Source of the DNA: Streptomyces albipurpureus
Lineage (GTDB): Bacteria; Actinomycetota; Actinomycetes; Streptomycetales; Streptomycetaceae
Assembly: GCF_023701525.1 (NCBI RefSeq)
Contig: NZ_JAMQAW010000032.1
Span: 20,245-84,244, forward strand
Direction of reading: 5' to 3'
DNA length: 64,000 nt
Shown: piece after piece, positions 1 to 8,038 of the stretch
Layout: every line of letters starts with the position of its first letter
Position numbering within the stretch: the first letter of the stretch is position 1
Translations under genes and position numbers: made by a program
The notes under the pieces: generated by a model
What the model saw: the letters and a program-made list of their open reading frames with translations, nothing else
Told to the model about the DNA's origin: nothing
Database searches by the model: none

Positions 1-26
1 CTGATCACCTTTCGGAGGTTTTTGAC

Positions 27-710
27 GTGACCGACACCGACATGCTGCCCGAGTCCTGGCGCGGCGTCCTCGGCGAAGAGCTGGCGCAGCCCTATTTCAA
101 GGAGCTGACCGAGTTCGTCGAGGAAGAGCGGGCGAAGGGTCCCGTCTATCCGCCGCGTGAGGAGGTCTTCGCCGCCCTTGACGCCACCCCGTACGACCAG
201 GTCAAGGTCCTCGTCCTCGGCCAGGACCCGTACCACGGCGAAGGGCAGGGACACGGTCTGTGCTTCTCGGTTCGCCCAGGAGTGAAGACACCGCCCTCTC
301 TCCGGAACATCTACAAGGAGATGCAGGCCGAGCTGGGTCTCCCCATCCCGGACAACGGCTATCTGATGCCCTGGGCGGAGCAGGGTGTCCTGTTGCTGAA
401 CGCAGTGCTCACCGTTCGGTCCGGCGAGGCCAACTCGCACAAGGGCAAGGGCTGGGAGAGAGTGACCGACGCGGTGATCCGGGCGGTGGCCTCCCGCCCG
501 GACCCGGCCGTCTTCGTGCTCTGGGGGAACTACGCCCAGAAGAAGCTGCCTCTCATCGACGAGACCCGGCATGTGGTGGTGAAGGGGGCCCACCCCTCGC
601 CGCTGTCGGCGAAGAAGTTCTTTGGCTCGCAGCCGTTCACCCAGATCAACGAGGCGGTGGCCGCTCAGGGGCATGACCCGATCGACTGGCGCATTCCGGA
701 TCTGGCCTGA
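27..710 (+). CDS. ung: Uracil-DNA glycosylase, family 1
   Basis: Removes uracil from DNA to start base-excision repair. The 227-residue protein has the usual family-1 length. It shows the water-activating motif GQDPYHG at about residues 65-71, the uracil-pocket region around LLLNAVLTVR, and the DNA-intercalation loop HPSPLS near residue 188. A GGAGG ribosome site lies at 14-18, eight bases before the GTG at 27, which fixes the start; an internal ATG at 42 has no comparable site. The gene stands alone and is followed by a strong stem-loop. All key residues are present, so function is secure. Confidence 0.97.
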   Translation: MTDTDMLPESWRGVLGEELAQPYFKELTEFVEEERAKGPVYPPREEVFAALDATPYDQVKVLVLGQDPYHGEGQGHGLCFSVRPGVKTPPSLRNIYKEMQAELGLPIPDNGYLMPWAEQGVLLLNAVLTVRSGEANSHKGKGWERVTDAVIRAVASRPDPAVFVLWGNYAQKKLPLIDETRHVVVKGAHPSPLSAKKFFGSQPFTQINEAVAAQGHDPIDWRIPDLA

Positions 711-844
711 CAACAACCGTTGGCTGGGGAGCGCCTGAGGACGGGTGGACTCGGGCACCCGGCTGACGGGGCGGGGCCGAGTGCCGAGCCTCTGCCGGTT
801 TGTCCAATGCGCCGGTTAGCGTCGACAGCGTGTGTTCACGATCG

Positions 845-870
845 CCGCGAGAACGGAACGGTTCTCGCGG
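845..870. terminator. Perfect 10-bp stem-loop downstream of ung
   Basis: CCGCGAGAAC (845-854) pairs perfectly with GTTCTCGCGG (861-870) around a six-base loop. It lies between ung and the next same-strand gene. No T-run follows, so it may be a Streptomyces-style terminator without a U-tract, or an operator-like inverted repeat. The rest of 711-937 holds no gene I can support. Confidence 0.45.
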
Positions 871-937
871 CATCCGTGGACATGCGCTTCTTTTGCGTTG
901 TGTCCTTGTCGTCATACGGATGTGGGAGGCCGCAGTG

Positions 938-1408
938 ATGGAGCAGCAGGAGGCGGCGGACGACGCTGTTCTGACCCGGATCGGGCAGGCGGTCATGCTG
1001 CTCCACGGCGGCGACCGGGAAGAGGCGCGAAACCGGTTCGGTGCGCTCTGGTCCGAGATCGGCGAGCGGGGGGAGGCGCTTCACCGCTGCACCCTCGCGC
1101 ACTACATGGCCGACACCCAGGACGATCCCGGCGATGAGTTGGCCTGGGACCTGCGGGCTCTGGCCGCGGCGGAGGGGCTGGGCGACGAGCGGTCCGAAGG
1201 GCAGCGGTCGGCCCTCGCGCTCCAGGTGTTCTCCCCTTCGCTCCATCTCAGCCTTGCCGTGGACTATCTGAAGCTTCAGCACCCTCAGGCGGCGAGGTTG
1301 CATCTGGACCGTGCGCGAGAACTGGTCAAGGCGTTGGCCGATGACGGCTACGGCCGTCGAATGCGCACCGCGGTGGAACAGCTGGAGCGGACTCTGCCGG
1401 CGGGGTGA
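938..1408 (+). CDS. Conserved TPR-like hypothetical protein
   Basis: A 156-residue acidic, wholly helical protein without signal peptide or membrane segment. Paired helices such as AVMLLHGGDREEARNRF and LHLSLAVDYLKLQHPQAA, with small residues at regular spacing, look like tetratricopeptide-type repeats, so a scaffold or binding role is plausible; no catalytic motif is visible. I chose ATG 938 because GGGAGG lies at 924-929. A GTG at 935 is in frame and possible, while the open frame further upstream has no ribosome site. The gene stands alone between two stem-loops. The specific function is unknown. Confidence 0.75.
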   Translation: MEQQEAADDAVLTRIGQAVMLLHGGDREEARNRFGALWSEIGERGEALHRCTLAHYMADTQDDPGDELAWDLRALAAAEGLGDERSEGQRSALALQVFSPSLHLSLAVDYLKLQHPQAARLHLDRARELVKALADDGYGRRMRTAVEQLERTLPAG

Positions 1409-1502
1409 CGCAGGGGGAGCACCGGGGAGCGCCCAGGGCTGGAGCGCGGTTGGCCCGGTGCAGGGCCGGCGTCCGGTGGCGGCTCGCCCGCATCGATGTC
1501 CC

Positions 1503-1527
1503 GGTGTTGGGCGCCTGGCCCAACACC
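1503..1527. terminator. Stem-loop between convergent genes
   Basis: GGTGTTGGGC (1503-1512) pairs with GCCCAACACC (1518-1527) around the loop GCCTG. It lies between the rightward gene ending at 1408 and the leftward gene ending at 1736, where a bidirectional terminator is expected. I see no gene in the rest of 1409-1735. Confidence 0.55.
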
Positions 1528-1735
1528 AACCGAGCGGTCCTTGCGTGAGCTGAGCCGTTCCCGGAGGGAGACCGACCTCGGAAGTCGCCCGGCCGCGCAC
1601 GGTGCGTACCTCCGGGCGTTGTGGTGGATGCGGGTCATCGGGATGCGATCTGGCCACTGCACTGGTTGGGGGGCTGGGCTGCGATGCCGATGCCCCGGCC
1701 ACCGTCCGCGGTGGGGTCGGCCAGGCCGGTGCGGC

Positions 1736-2209
1736 TCACGGGGTACGAGCGCCATGTCCGCCGTACAGCTCACGGCAGAGCCGTGCCGAGGGACTGGACG
1801 GATCCCAGCCGCCGTACTTCTCGCTCAGTGCGCAGACGTTCGGTAGGGCGGGCGACAGCGTCGCCGGCGGGCGTGGTGGACGTGGCGGGCGGGGCGAGGA
1901 GGGCCTGGCAACGCTGGGCCGCCGGGGTGCCGGGTATCCGGCGCGGGGGTTGGACGCTTCGGACCGTGTGGGCCGGGTCCGTTGCGGCGGGGTGGGCGCG
2001 GGCGTGACGACGGGTTCGACCGGCGCCTGCTCCAGGGCCTCTCGGGCCGGTCCCTGCACGATCTGCGGCGTGACCACCGAGGTATGGCGGCCGGTGACCG
2101 GCACGGGCTCCGGGAGGGGGCGGGGCGATACGGTCACACAGCCGCAGACCATGATCCCGGATGCGGTCCAGGCCACCATGGCCAGCAGGGTCTTGGCTGA
2201 TGTGGTCAT
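1736..2209 (-). CDS. Proline-rich secreted lipoprotein
   Basis: 157 residues. The N-terminus has a short hydrophobic stretch, TLLAMVAWTASGIMV, ending in CGC, which reads as a lipobox with the lipidated cysteine near residue 24. A long Pro/Arg/Ser-rich linker follows (about residues 60-120), giving a wall-spanning spacer. The C-terminus is a compact conserved-looking block with ALSEKYGGWDP and two possible disulfide cysteines (VCALSEK and RLCRELYG). It is probably anchored outside the membrane. No enzymatic motif is visible. The family resembles small Streptomyces lipoproteins of unknown function. Start at 2209 is the only ATG before the signal; its ribosome site is weak. Confidence 0.7.
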   Translation of the reverse strand: MTTSAKTLLAMVAWTASGIMVCGCVTVSPRPLPEPVPVTGRHTSVVTPQIVQGPAREALEQAPVEPVVTPAPTPPQRTRPTRSEASNPRAGYPAPRRPSVARPSSPRPPRPPRPPATLSPALPNVCALSEKYGGWDPSSPSARLCRELYGGHGARTP

Positions 2210-2400
2210 ATGGGCAACTCTGCTGGGCGTGCGGTCCGTCCACCCCGGTATGCACGCGCATTGGCCCGCATGGGTGACGCCGGTCAGCCGCCCGCCGCAG
2301 TGCTGTGTGGCGCTGGGGAGTCCCGTTGCCGGTGTGGTGGCCGCCGCGATCGTGGAGGGGTGCGTCCACTGATCGGTCGGCCGCCGTGCGGCGGGGCGGC

Positions 2401-2997
2401 TCAGCGGTGGTCCAACATTCCGTGCAGCAGTTCCAGCAGGCCGGCCCGGAGCGTATCGAGGCTGAGGGGGCTGGAGTGGTCAGCCCCTGCCGCGTAGGTG
2501 AACATCAGCCCCTCCGACCAGGCGATCAGGGACACGGTGTGCCTCTCCGGTTCCGTCGAACCGGCCGCCGCCATGATCGCCTGGAGGGGACGGCGAAAGC
2601 TGCTGCCCGCCGTGTCGTACACCGTGCGCAACTCGGGTCTGCGGGTTGACTCCAAGGCCAGTTCATAGCGCGCCACCAGGAGGGCGCGGTGTTGGGTCAG
2701 CGAGCGGTGCACGGCGAGAGCCATGGCGTCAGCCAGTGCCGCCAGGCCCCCGCTGGGTGCGGGCATCTCATCGATGCCCAGTACCGACGCCTCGCGGTGC
2801 ATCAGCCGTTTGATCACGGCCTCCAGCAGTGTCTGCCGGGTGCGAAAGAGGTTGGACGTCGAGCCCTGGGGGAGTTGGGCCGCTTGATCCACGGCGCGGT
2901 GGGTGAGCCCGCGCATCCCGTGTTCGGCCAGTACCTCCAACGCGGCATCCGAGATGAGGTCGGACCGGGAGCGGGGCGACGTGGTGCGTTCTGCCAT
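2401..2997 (-). CDS. TetR/AcrR-family repressor of the adjacent monooxygenase
   Basis: 198 residues. The N-terminal helix-turn-helix spans roughly residues 14-58 and includes AALEVLAEHGMRGLTHRAVDQ and GSTSNLFRTRQTLL, typical of TetR proteins in which a Tyr/Asn-Leu-Phe recognition helix contacts DNA. The C-terminal ligand domain is all helical and carries no signature for a particular ligand. The gene is divergent from the FAD monooxygenase at 3075, and two palindromes fill the 77-bp gap, so it very likely represses both genes and is released by a substrate of the monooxygenase. ATG at 2997 is the natural start. Confidence 0.93.
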   Translation of the reverse strand: MAERTTSPRSRSDLISDAALEVLAEHGMRGLTHRAVDQAAQLPQGSTSNLFRTRQTLLEAVIKRLMHREASVLGIDEMPAPSGGLAALADAMALAVHRSLTQHRALLVARYELALESTRRPELRTVYDTAGSSFRRPLQAIMAAAGSTEPERHTVSLIAWSEGLMFTYAAGADHSSPLSLDTLRAGLLELLHGMLDHR

Positions 2998-3017
2998 GGG
3001 GATAACCTACCGCTTCC

Positions 3018-3056
3018 ACTACGGCTGTAGTATGTTGCCGTTACTACAGTTGTAGT
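3018..3056. promoter_or_regulatory. Double palindromic operator for the TetR regulator
   Basis: Two copies of ACTAC-N4-GTAGT: ACTACGGCTGTAGT at 3018-3031 and ACTACAGTTGTAGT at 3043-3056. Their starts are 25 bp apart. They lie between the divergent TetR and monooxygenase starts, so one or two repressor dimers could control both promoters. Confidence 0.8.
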
Positions 3057-3074
3057 TCCCGTGGAGGACGCATC

Positions 3075-4301
3075 ATGCCCGTGCCTGCTCGCCCCTCAGC
3101 ACCCCGCGCCCTTGTCATCGGCAGTGGCATCGGCGGACTCACCGCAGCCGTCGCGTTGAACCAGGGCGGCTGGGAGACCACCGTCCTGGAGCGCGCCGAG
3201 ACCCTGGAGCCCGTGGGCGCGGGCATCGGCCTCGCCCCCAACGGTCAGCGCGCCCTCGATGTCATCGGTCTCGGCGACGACATCCGCGAGTTGGCCGCCT
3301 GGCAGGGCGGCGGCGGCATCCGAAACCCGCGCGGCCGGTGGCTCAGCAGAGTGGACAGCTCGGCGTTCGCCGACCGTTTCGGTGGACCGCTCGTCCTCGT
3401 ACACCGCTCCACCCTGATCGACCGCATCGCATCCCGGCTGCCCGCCGGTGCCGTGCGCACCGGGACCGCCGCGCATCTGATCGACCCCGGCGTCCCCGGC
3501 GGGCGCCCGGCCCGGGTCGGCGTCGAGGGCGGGGAGCTCACGGCGGACTTGGTCATCGCCGCCGACGGCATCCACTCGGCCGCCCGTCGCGCACTCTTCC
3601 CGGCCCACCCCGGGCCTGTCTACGCGGGCTTCACCGCATGGCGGGTGGTGGTCCCCGCCGCCGAGCACCCATTCGAACCGCATGAGACCTGGGGCCCGGG
3701 AATGCTCTGGGGCACCCAGCCGCTCAAGGACGGCCGGATCTATGCCTACGCGGCAGCCCTGACGCCGCCCGGCGGGCGGGCCGACGACGAGAAGGCCGAA
3801 CTGCTGCGCCGCTTTGGCGACTGGCATGACCCGGTGCCAGCCATCATCGATACCGCAACCACTGACCAGGTGCTACGCAATGATGTGCACCACCTCAAAA
3901 GCCCGCTCCCCGTCTTCCACAAGGGCCGCGCGGTTCTCCTCGGCGATGCCGCTCACGCCATGACCCCCATGCTCGGTCAAGGCGGCAACCAGGCCATCGA
4001 GGACGCCGTCGTCCTCGCTCACCACACCGCGCCGGATCAGGATCTCGGTGCCGCTCTCGCGGCCTACAGCGCCGAACGGCAGCCGCGCACCGCGGCCATC
4101 GTCCGCAAGTCCGCCCAGGTCGCCCGGTTGTTGTCGCTCTCCAACGCCCCGGCCCTGACCGTGCGCGAGACGTTGATGACCCTGGCCGCGGGGCTGGGGT
4201 CGCGCGCCGCGGTGCGCGCCTTCGACGGCATCGCAGATTGGCATCCGCCCCAGCGCACGTATGCTGACCAGGCATCGGATGGACGCTCGGCGCACCGGTA
4301 G
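3075..4301 (+). CDS. FAD-dependent aromatic monooxygenase (group A flavoprotein)
   Basis: 408 residues, typical of salicylate-hydroxylase-like and 3-hydroxybenzoate-hydroxylase-like enzymes that use FAD and NAD(P)H to hydroxylate aromatic rings. The N-terminal dinucleotide-binding motif is GSGIGGLTAAVAL (about residues 17-29), the middle DG motif is VIAADGIHSAARR (about 160-172), and the second FAD motif is GDAAHAMTPMLGQGG (about 292-306). A GTGGAGGA ribosome site sits at 3061-3068. It is divergent from, and probably controlled by, the TetR gene through the operator at 3018-3056. The substrate cannot be read from sequence; detoxification or catabolism of a phenolic compound is the simplest inference. 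Confidence 0.93.
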   Translation: MPVPARPSAPRALVIGSGIGGLTAAVALNQGGWETTVLERAETLEPVGAGIGLAPNGQRALDVIGLGDDIRELAAWQGGGGIRNPRGRWLSRVDSSAFADRFGGPLVLVHRSTLIDRIASRLPAGAVRTGTAAHLIDPGVPGGRPARVGVEGGELTADLVIAADGIHSAARRALFPAHPGPVYAGFTAWRVVVPAAEHPFEPHETWGPGMLWGTQPLKDGRIYAYAAALTPPGGRADDEKAELLRRFGDWHDPVPAIIDTATTDQVLRNDVHHLKSPLPVFHKGRAVLLGDAAHAMTPMLGQGGNQAIEDAVVLAHHTAPDQDLGAALAAYSAERQPRTAAIVRKSAQVARLLSLSNAPALTVRETLMTLAAGLGSRAAVRAFDGIADWHPPQRTYADQASDGRSAHR

Positions 4302-4426
4302 ACCGCCCTTCTTCGAACCAAGGCACTCGGATGTAGCACGATGGTGCGCCCCGGGTGGTTCTGGAGCTGTCGGTAGGACGAGCCCGACGGGCTGAGCATC
4401 AGCGGACGGGCCCTAGGGAGGCATCT

Positions 4427-5332
4427 GTGAGGATCGGCTGTATCGGCCTTGGAGACATCGCGCAGAAGGCGTATCTGCCGGTGTTCGGCACGTTGCCCGG
4501 GGTCGAGCTGCATCTACAGACCCGCACCCCCGCCACCCTTGAACGTACCGGTGACATCTATCGCATCCCGGCCGCACAGCGGCACACCACCCTGGCATCC
4601 CTGCTCGACCAGGAACTGGACGCGGCCTTCGTGCACGCCCCGACGGCCGTTCACGCGGAGATCGCCGGTGCCCTGATCGAAGCGGGTGTGCCGACCTTCG
4701 TCGACAAGCCCCTCAGCTATGAGCTGGCCGACGCGCGCAGGTTGGTGGAACTCGCCGAGTCGCGCGGTGTCAGCCTCGCCGTCGGTTTCAACCGCCGCTT
4801 CGCCCCGTCCTACACCCAGTGTCTTGAACACCCGCGCGAGTTGATCCTGCTGCAGAAGAACCGCATCGGCCTCGCCGAAGAACCGCGCACCTTCGTCATG
4901 GACGACTTCATCCATGTGGTGGACACCCTGCGCTTCCTGGCCCCAGGGCCGATCGAGCACACCGATGTACGGGCCCGGATGATCGATGGCCGGCTGCAAC
5001 ATGTCGTCCTGCAACTCTCCGGCGATGGATTCACCGCCATCGGTGCGATGAACCATCGAAGCGGCTCCACGGAGGAGATCCTGGAGATCTCCGGCCATGA
5101 CACCAAGCGCGAGGTGCGCAACCTGGCCGAGATCGTCGACCACAAGGGCCAGCCCAGTGTTCGTCGCCGGGGCGACTGGGTGCCGGTCGCCCGCCAGCGC
5201 GGTATCGAGCAGGTCGCGTTGACCTTCCTCGACGCGGTGCGCGCTGGCAAGTTCGTCAGTGCCCAGGACGCTCTGAAGACTCATGAGCTGTGCGAACTGG
5301 TGGTGGTACGGGCGCGGGAACAGGCCGGCTGA
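4427..5332 (+). CDS. Gfo/Idh/MocA-family NAD(P)-dependent oxidoreductase
   Basis: 301 residues. The N-terminal Rossmann fold opens with IGCIGLGDIAQKAYLP; the family's glycine motif is present as GLGDIA, with the last Gly replaced by Ile. The conserved EKP catalytic-lysine motif appears as VDKPLSYE, the usual Glu being Asp. FNRRFAPSY is the typical start of the second domain. It probably oxidises or reduces a sugar, inositol or similar polyol. GTG 4427 follows AGGGAGG at 4415-4421, five bases upstream; an in-frame extension to 4355 has no ribosome site. The gene stands alone and its substrate is unknown. Confidence 0.9.
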   Translation: MRIGCIGLGDIAQKAYLPVFGTLPGVELHLQTRTPATLERTGDIYRIPAAQRHTTLASLLDQELDAAFVHAPTAVHAEIAGALIEAGVPTFVDKPLSYELADARRLVELAESRGVSLAVGFNRRFAPSYTQCLEHPRELILLQKNRIGLAEEPRTFVMDDFIHVVDTLRFLAPGPIEHTDVRARMIDGRLQHVVLQLSGDGFTAIGAMNHRSGSTEEILEISGHDTKREVRNLAEIVDHKGQPSVRRRGDWVPVARQRGIEQVALTFLDAVRAGKFVSAQDALKTHELCELVVVRAREQAG

Positions 5333-5581
5333 GCAGGCGTATCCCCGCTAGGGCACAGGGCACCGCCGGGGTGGCGTGTGCGCCGTGGGCCGGCCAGCCA
5401 CCAGTGCTCCAGCACGGAGCCCGCGGGGATGGAGCGAGGCGGCTGAATACCGGCCATCCATCAGGCCCGCCAGTAGCCACGGAAGGCAGCGAGCCCTAGG
5501 GTCCCGTTGAGCCGCCGAAGTGGTGGCGCCCGCAGTTGCCGCCCGTGGCTGTGAGCAGCCCGCGCCCCAGGGAGTGCGCCC

Positions 5582-5728
5582 ATGCGCGTTCGTCGTCTGT
5601 CCCTAGCCCTGATCGCCCTCGTGGCCACCGGCCTTCTGATCGGCGCAGCAGCGCAACTCGCCAAGATGACCCATGGCGGACCGCCGTCCTCCATCAGCGC
5701 GATGAACAAGGCCGAACTCGTCGGCTGA
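5582..5728 (+). CDS. Small single-pass membrane or exported peptide
   Basis: A 48-residue reading frame: MRVRR, then a hydrophobic segment LSLALIALVATGLLIGAAA (residues 6-24), then a short polar tail ending NKAELVG. A positively charged N-terminus followed by a hydrophobic helix fits a signal anchor or secreted peptide. An AGGGAG-like ribosome site lies about 8-13 bases before the ATG, and codon use is GC-rich at third positions as in its neighbours. The function is unknown. A small-protein call of this kind needs conservation to confirm it. The rest of 5333-5581 and 5729-5894 shows no other supported gene. Confidence 0.45.
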   Translation: MRVRRLSLALIALVATGLLIGAAAQLAKMTHGGPPSSISAMNKAELVG

Positions 5729-5894
5729 CCGTGCGTGCCTTGGGGGCCGATGCCCCGGGCGCCGCGCGCATCAGCGACTGTCTTGATCTTCCGAACGTGG
5801 TCCGGCCCACTCCGGGCCACGTCCTCAGAACCACTCCACCCGGTGGCCATCAGTGATGCCCGGGCCTGACTGCGGTAGCGCGTGGGGCGCGGGA

Positions 5895-6353
5895 TCAGCC
5901 GGTGAAGGGTGCCCCCGTCCCGCGGCGCCACTTCTCCTGGCTCACCACCGAGGTGAACCGCCAGCCTTCACCCGTACGAAGCACTCCGAAGTGGTAGCGG
6001 CCGCCGCTGACGTAGTCGTCGCCGGCTTCCGTCCGCATCGGATTCACATAGTCGGCCTGCACTTCGGCTTCGTCGCCCGAGTAGCCCCCGAGATCCTGAA
6101 GCCTCAGCCGGCGGTTGACGATGAGGCGCTGCCGTACGGGAAAGACCCGCATTGCCTCCGCCAACCAGTCGGCGACTTCCGCCGCTGAGCCCTCGATACC
6201 ACCAGAGCTGCGGTAGTCGGCCCGGCCGTCCCGGGTGAAGAGCCCTCGATAGGCGCTCCAGTCCGAGTCGTCCACAGCCACCGCGTAGAGAGTCACCAGC
6301 TCGTCGATAGCCAGTCGGTCCATTACCGTCGCGAGATCCACGCGCTGTGTCAT
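5895..6353 (-). CDS. SnoaL-like (NTF2-fold) protein
   Basis: 152 residues with the cone-shaped NTF2/SnoaL-like pattern: an N-terminal helix DRLAIDELVTLYAVAVDDSDW, then YRGLFTRDGRADYRSSGG, and a C-terminal strand pair ending GGRYHFGVLRTGEGWRF and SQEKWRR. Such proteins are polyketide cyclases, dehydratases or ligand-binding proteins; without a neighbouring pathway the role is open. I chose the ATG at 6353 because the family normally begins a few residues before this first helix. The open frame extends to 6440 but adds a poorly matching stretch. The gene is only about 100 bp beyond the end of the methyltransferase gene on the same strand. Confidence 0.75.
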   Translation of the reverse strand: MTQRVDLATVMDRLAIDELVTLYAVAVDDSDWSAYRGLFTRDGRADYRSSGGIEGSAAEVADWLAEAMRVFPVRQRLIVNRRLRLQDLGGYSGDEAEVQADYVNPMRTEAGDDYVSGGRYHFGVLRTGEGWRFTSVVSQEKWRRGTGAPFTG

Positions 6354-6450
6354 CGGCTCAGTTTCGGGCAGGCCGGCCCCAAGTCCAAGAGCTGTGCGAG
6401 CAAGTCGCCGAACGACCTTCACATATCGGCCGCCTCGCACGGTCGCTGAG

Positions 6451-7617
6451 CTAGCGTTTCACCGCTCGCAGCACCACGAACTTGGGATCGCTCGCCATGA
6501 CCTGGCAGTTCCCGAACAGCCTCTTCAGGCGTACGTGGTAGCCGAGATGCCGATTGCCGACCACCCATAGCTCGCCGCCGGGGCGCAGCACCCGGCGAGC
6601 CCCGCCGAACATATGACGGGCCGTGCTGTCCGTCGTGGCCCGGTGGGAATGGAACGGTGGATTGCTCAGTACGAGATCGGCGCTCTCGTTCGGCAGGTCC
6701 GACAGTGAGTCGCCCACCATGAACTCCGCCTTGGCGTCGGCCGGGGCGTTCTCCTCGAAGGTGGCCTCGGCCGAGGCCACCGCGGAGTACGACTCGTCGA
6801 GGAAGGCCACCGTCGCCTGCGGATTGGCCAATGCCACCGCGGTTCCCACCACACCGTTGCCGCAGCCGAGATCCACCACCCGCTCCGGTCCCTGGCGCTC
6901 GGGAAGGTGGCGAAGGAAGAACCGCGTACCGACGTCGAGCCGGTCGGCGCAGAAGATGCCCGCGTGGTTGGTCACGGTCCGGCCCGACACCACGCCCACA
7001 TCGGCTGGCAGCGCATAGCGCAGGGGCCAGGGGCTGGGGGACGGAGTAAGCGAAGGATCAGGTGTGCAGAAGATCAGCCGTGCTTTCCGCACCGCCAGCG
7101 AGGTCTTGGTGGGGCCGATGATCCGCTCGAAGAGCCGCAGCGTGGAGGTGTGGATGTCGCTGACCATCCCCGCGCCGATGACGACGGTTCCGGAGTGCAC
7201 GCCGGGCGCTAGCCGGTGCAACTGGTCCTCCAGCAGCGCCAGACTCTTGGGCACCCGTACCAGCAGGACATCGATGCGTTCGGGCGGAGTGTCACGGGCG
7301 GAGAGCAGGCGTACCGCGTCCGGGTCGATGCCGTTGCGCAGAAGATTGGCGAGCGTGGCCTGCTGGCCCAGGAAGGAGTCGCTGATCTGCACGGGGCCCG
7401 CTGGCGTGATCCGCCCGGCCAGGGAGACCGTCAGAGCACCCCAGCGGTCGCCGACCACCACCACGGAGCCGGACAGCTCCTCGGGTGTTTCGTCGCTCTC
7501 CTGGAGATGCCGCAGCAGATACTCATCGGCGGCGTCCCAGGCGCGCAGTGGGTCGCGGGGGTCCGCGGGGAAGCGGGCGAGGGAAACATCGCCCCAAGGC
7601 GTGATCAGACGGTTCAT
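6451..7617 (-). CDS. RsmC/RlmG-type class I methyltransferase
   Basis: 388 residues in two halves, as in the ribosomal-RNA guanine-N2 methyltransferases RsmC and RlmG. The N-terminal half is a degenerate methyltransferase-like domain (AADEYLLRHLQES, VVVVGDRWGAL). The C-terminal half is active: SAM-binding VVDLGCGNGVVGTAVAL at about residue 247 and the substrate motif NPPFHSH at about residue 320, characteristic of N2-guanine or exocyclic-amine methylation. It probably modifies 16S or 23S rRNA. ATG 7617 is the only reasonable start. The exact target base cannot be decided here. It probably shares a transcript with the SnoaL-like gene downstream. Confidence 0.9.
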   Translation of the reverse strand: MNRLITPWGDVSLARFPADPRDPLRAWDAADEYLLRHLQESDETPEELSGSVVVVGDRWGALTVSLAGRITPAGPVQISDSFLGQQATLANLLRNGIDPDAVRLLSARDTPPERIDVLLVRVPKSLALLEDQLHRLAPGVHSGTVVIGAGMVSDIHTSTLRLFERIIGPTKTSLAVRKARLIFCTPDPSLTPSPSPWPLRYALPADVGVVSGRTVTNHAGIFCADRLDVGTRFFLRHLPERQGPERVVDLGCGNGVVGTAVALANPQATVAFLDESYSAVASAEATFEENAPADAKAEFMVGDSLSDLPNESADLVLSNPPFHSHRATTDSTARHMFGGARRVLRPGGELWVVGNRHLGYHVRLKRLFGNCQVMASDPKFVVLRAVKR

Positions 7618-7812
7618 CGTGCAGCCAGGCTAGCCGAGCCTGGCACCCGCCCGGCACGCAGCGGCCGTCAGCCCCAACGAGGAGCCGGGGTCCGGGGGAG
7701 CGCGCGGGCCTGATGAAGCCCGGTCCACGAGGAGCCCAACGCTGGGTCGGGCTCCTCACTCACCGTGCCGTGGTACGGGGTCGCCACGGGCATCGTGCGG
7801 GGTGGGGACGGC

Positions 7813-7986
7813 TCAGGCCGCGTGTTCGACGCGCTCCAGTGCTGCCGCTGCCCACTTCAGTACCAGTGCCTCATATTCCGGACGCCGGGCGTCGGGCAGT
7901 TGCCCATCGGCCCACAGCTCGCGAATACGAGCATTGAGTTCGGCGGCGGACAAAGCAGTCTCTGGCTCGCGTGGAAGGGGGGACAT
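7813..7986 (-). CDS. Small soluble helical protein of unknown function
   Basis: A 57-residue frame that reads MSPLPREPETALSAAELN and continues with IRELWADGQLPDARRPEYEALVLKW before ending VEHAA. It is acidic and strongly helical, with tryptophans and a charge pattern typical of a real folded peptide, and it keeps the codon bias of neighbouring genes. GGAGG lies about 13 bases before the ATG, rather far. I do not recognise a named family. It lies between the methyltransferase and uppP, all on the minus strand, and about 50 bp beyond the end of uppP. It is too short for most automatic calls. Confidence 0.55.
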   Translation of the reverse strand: MSPLPREPETALSAAELNARIRELWADGQLPDARRPEYEALVLKWAAAALERVEHAA

Positions 7987-8038
7987 GGGAACAGATTAAG
8001 GCCTCCGCGGTGGAAGGTCTCCCACGCTGCGGCCGCTT

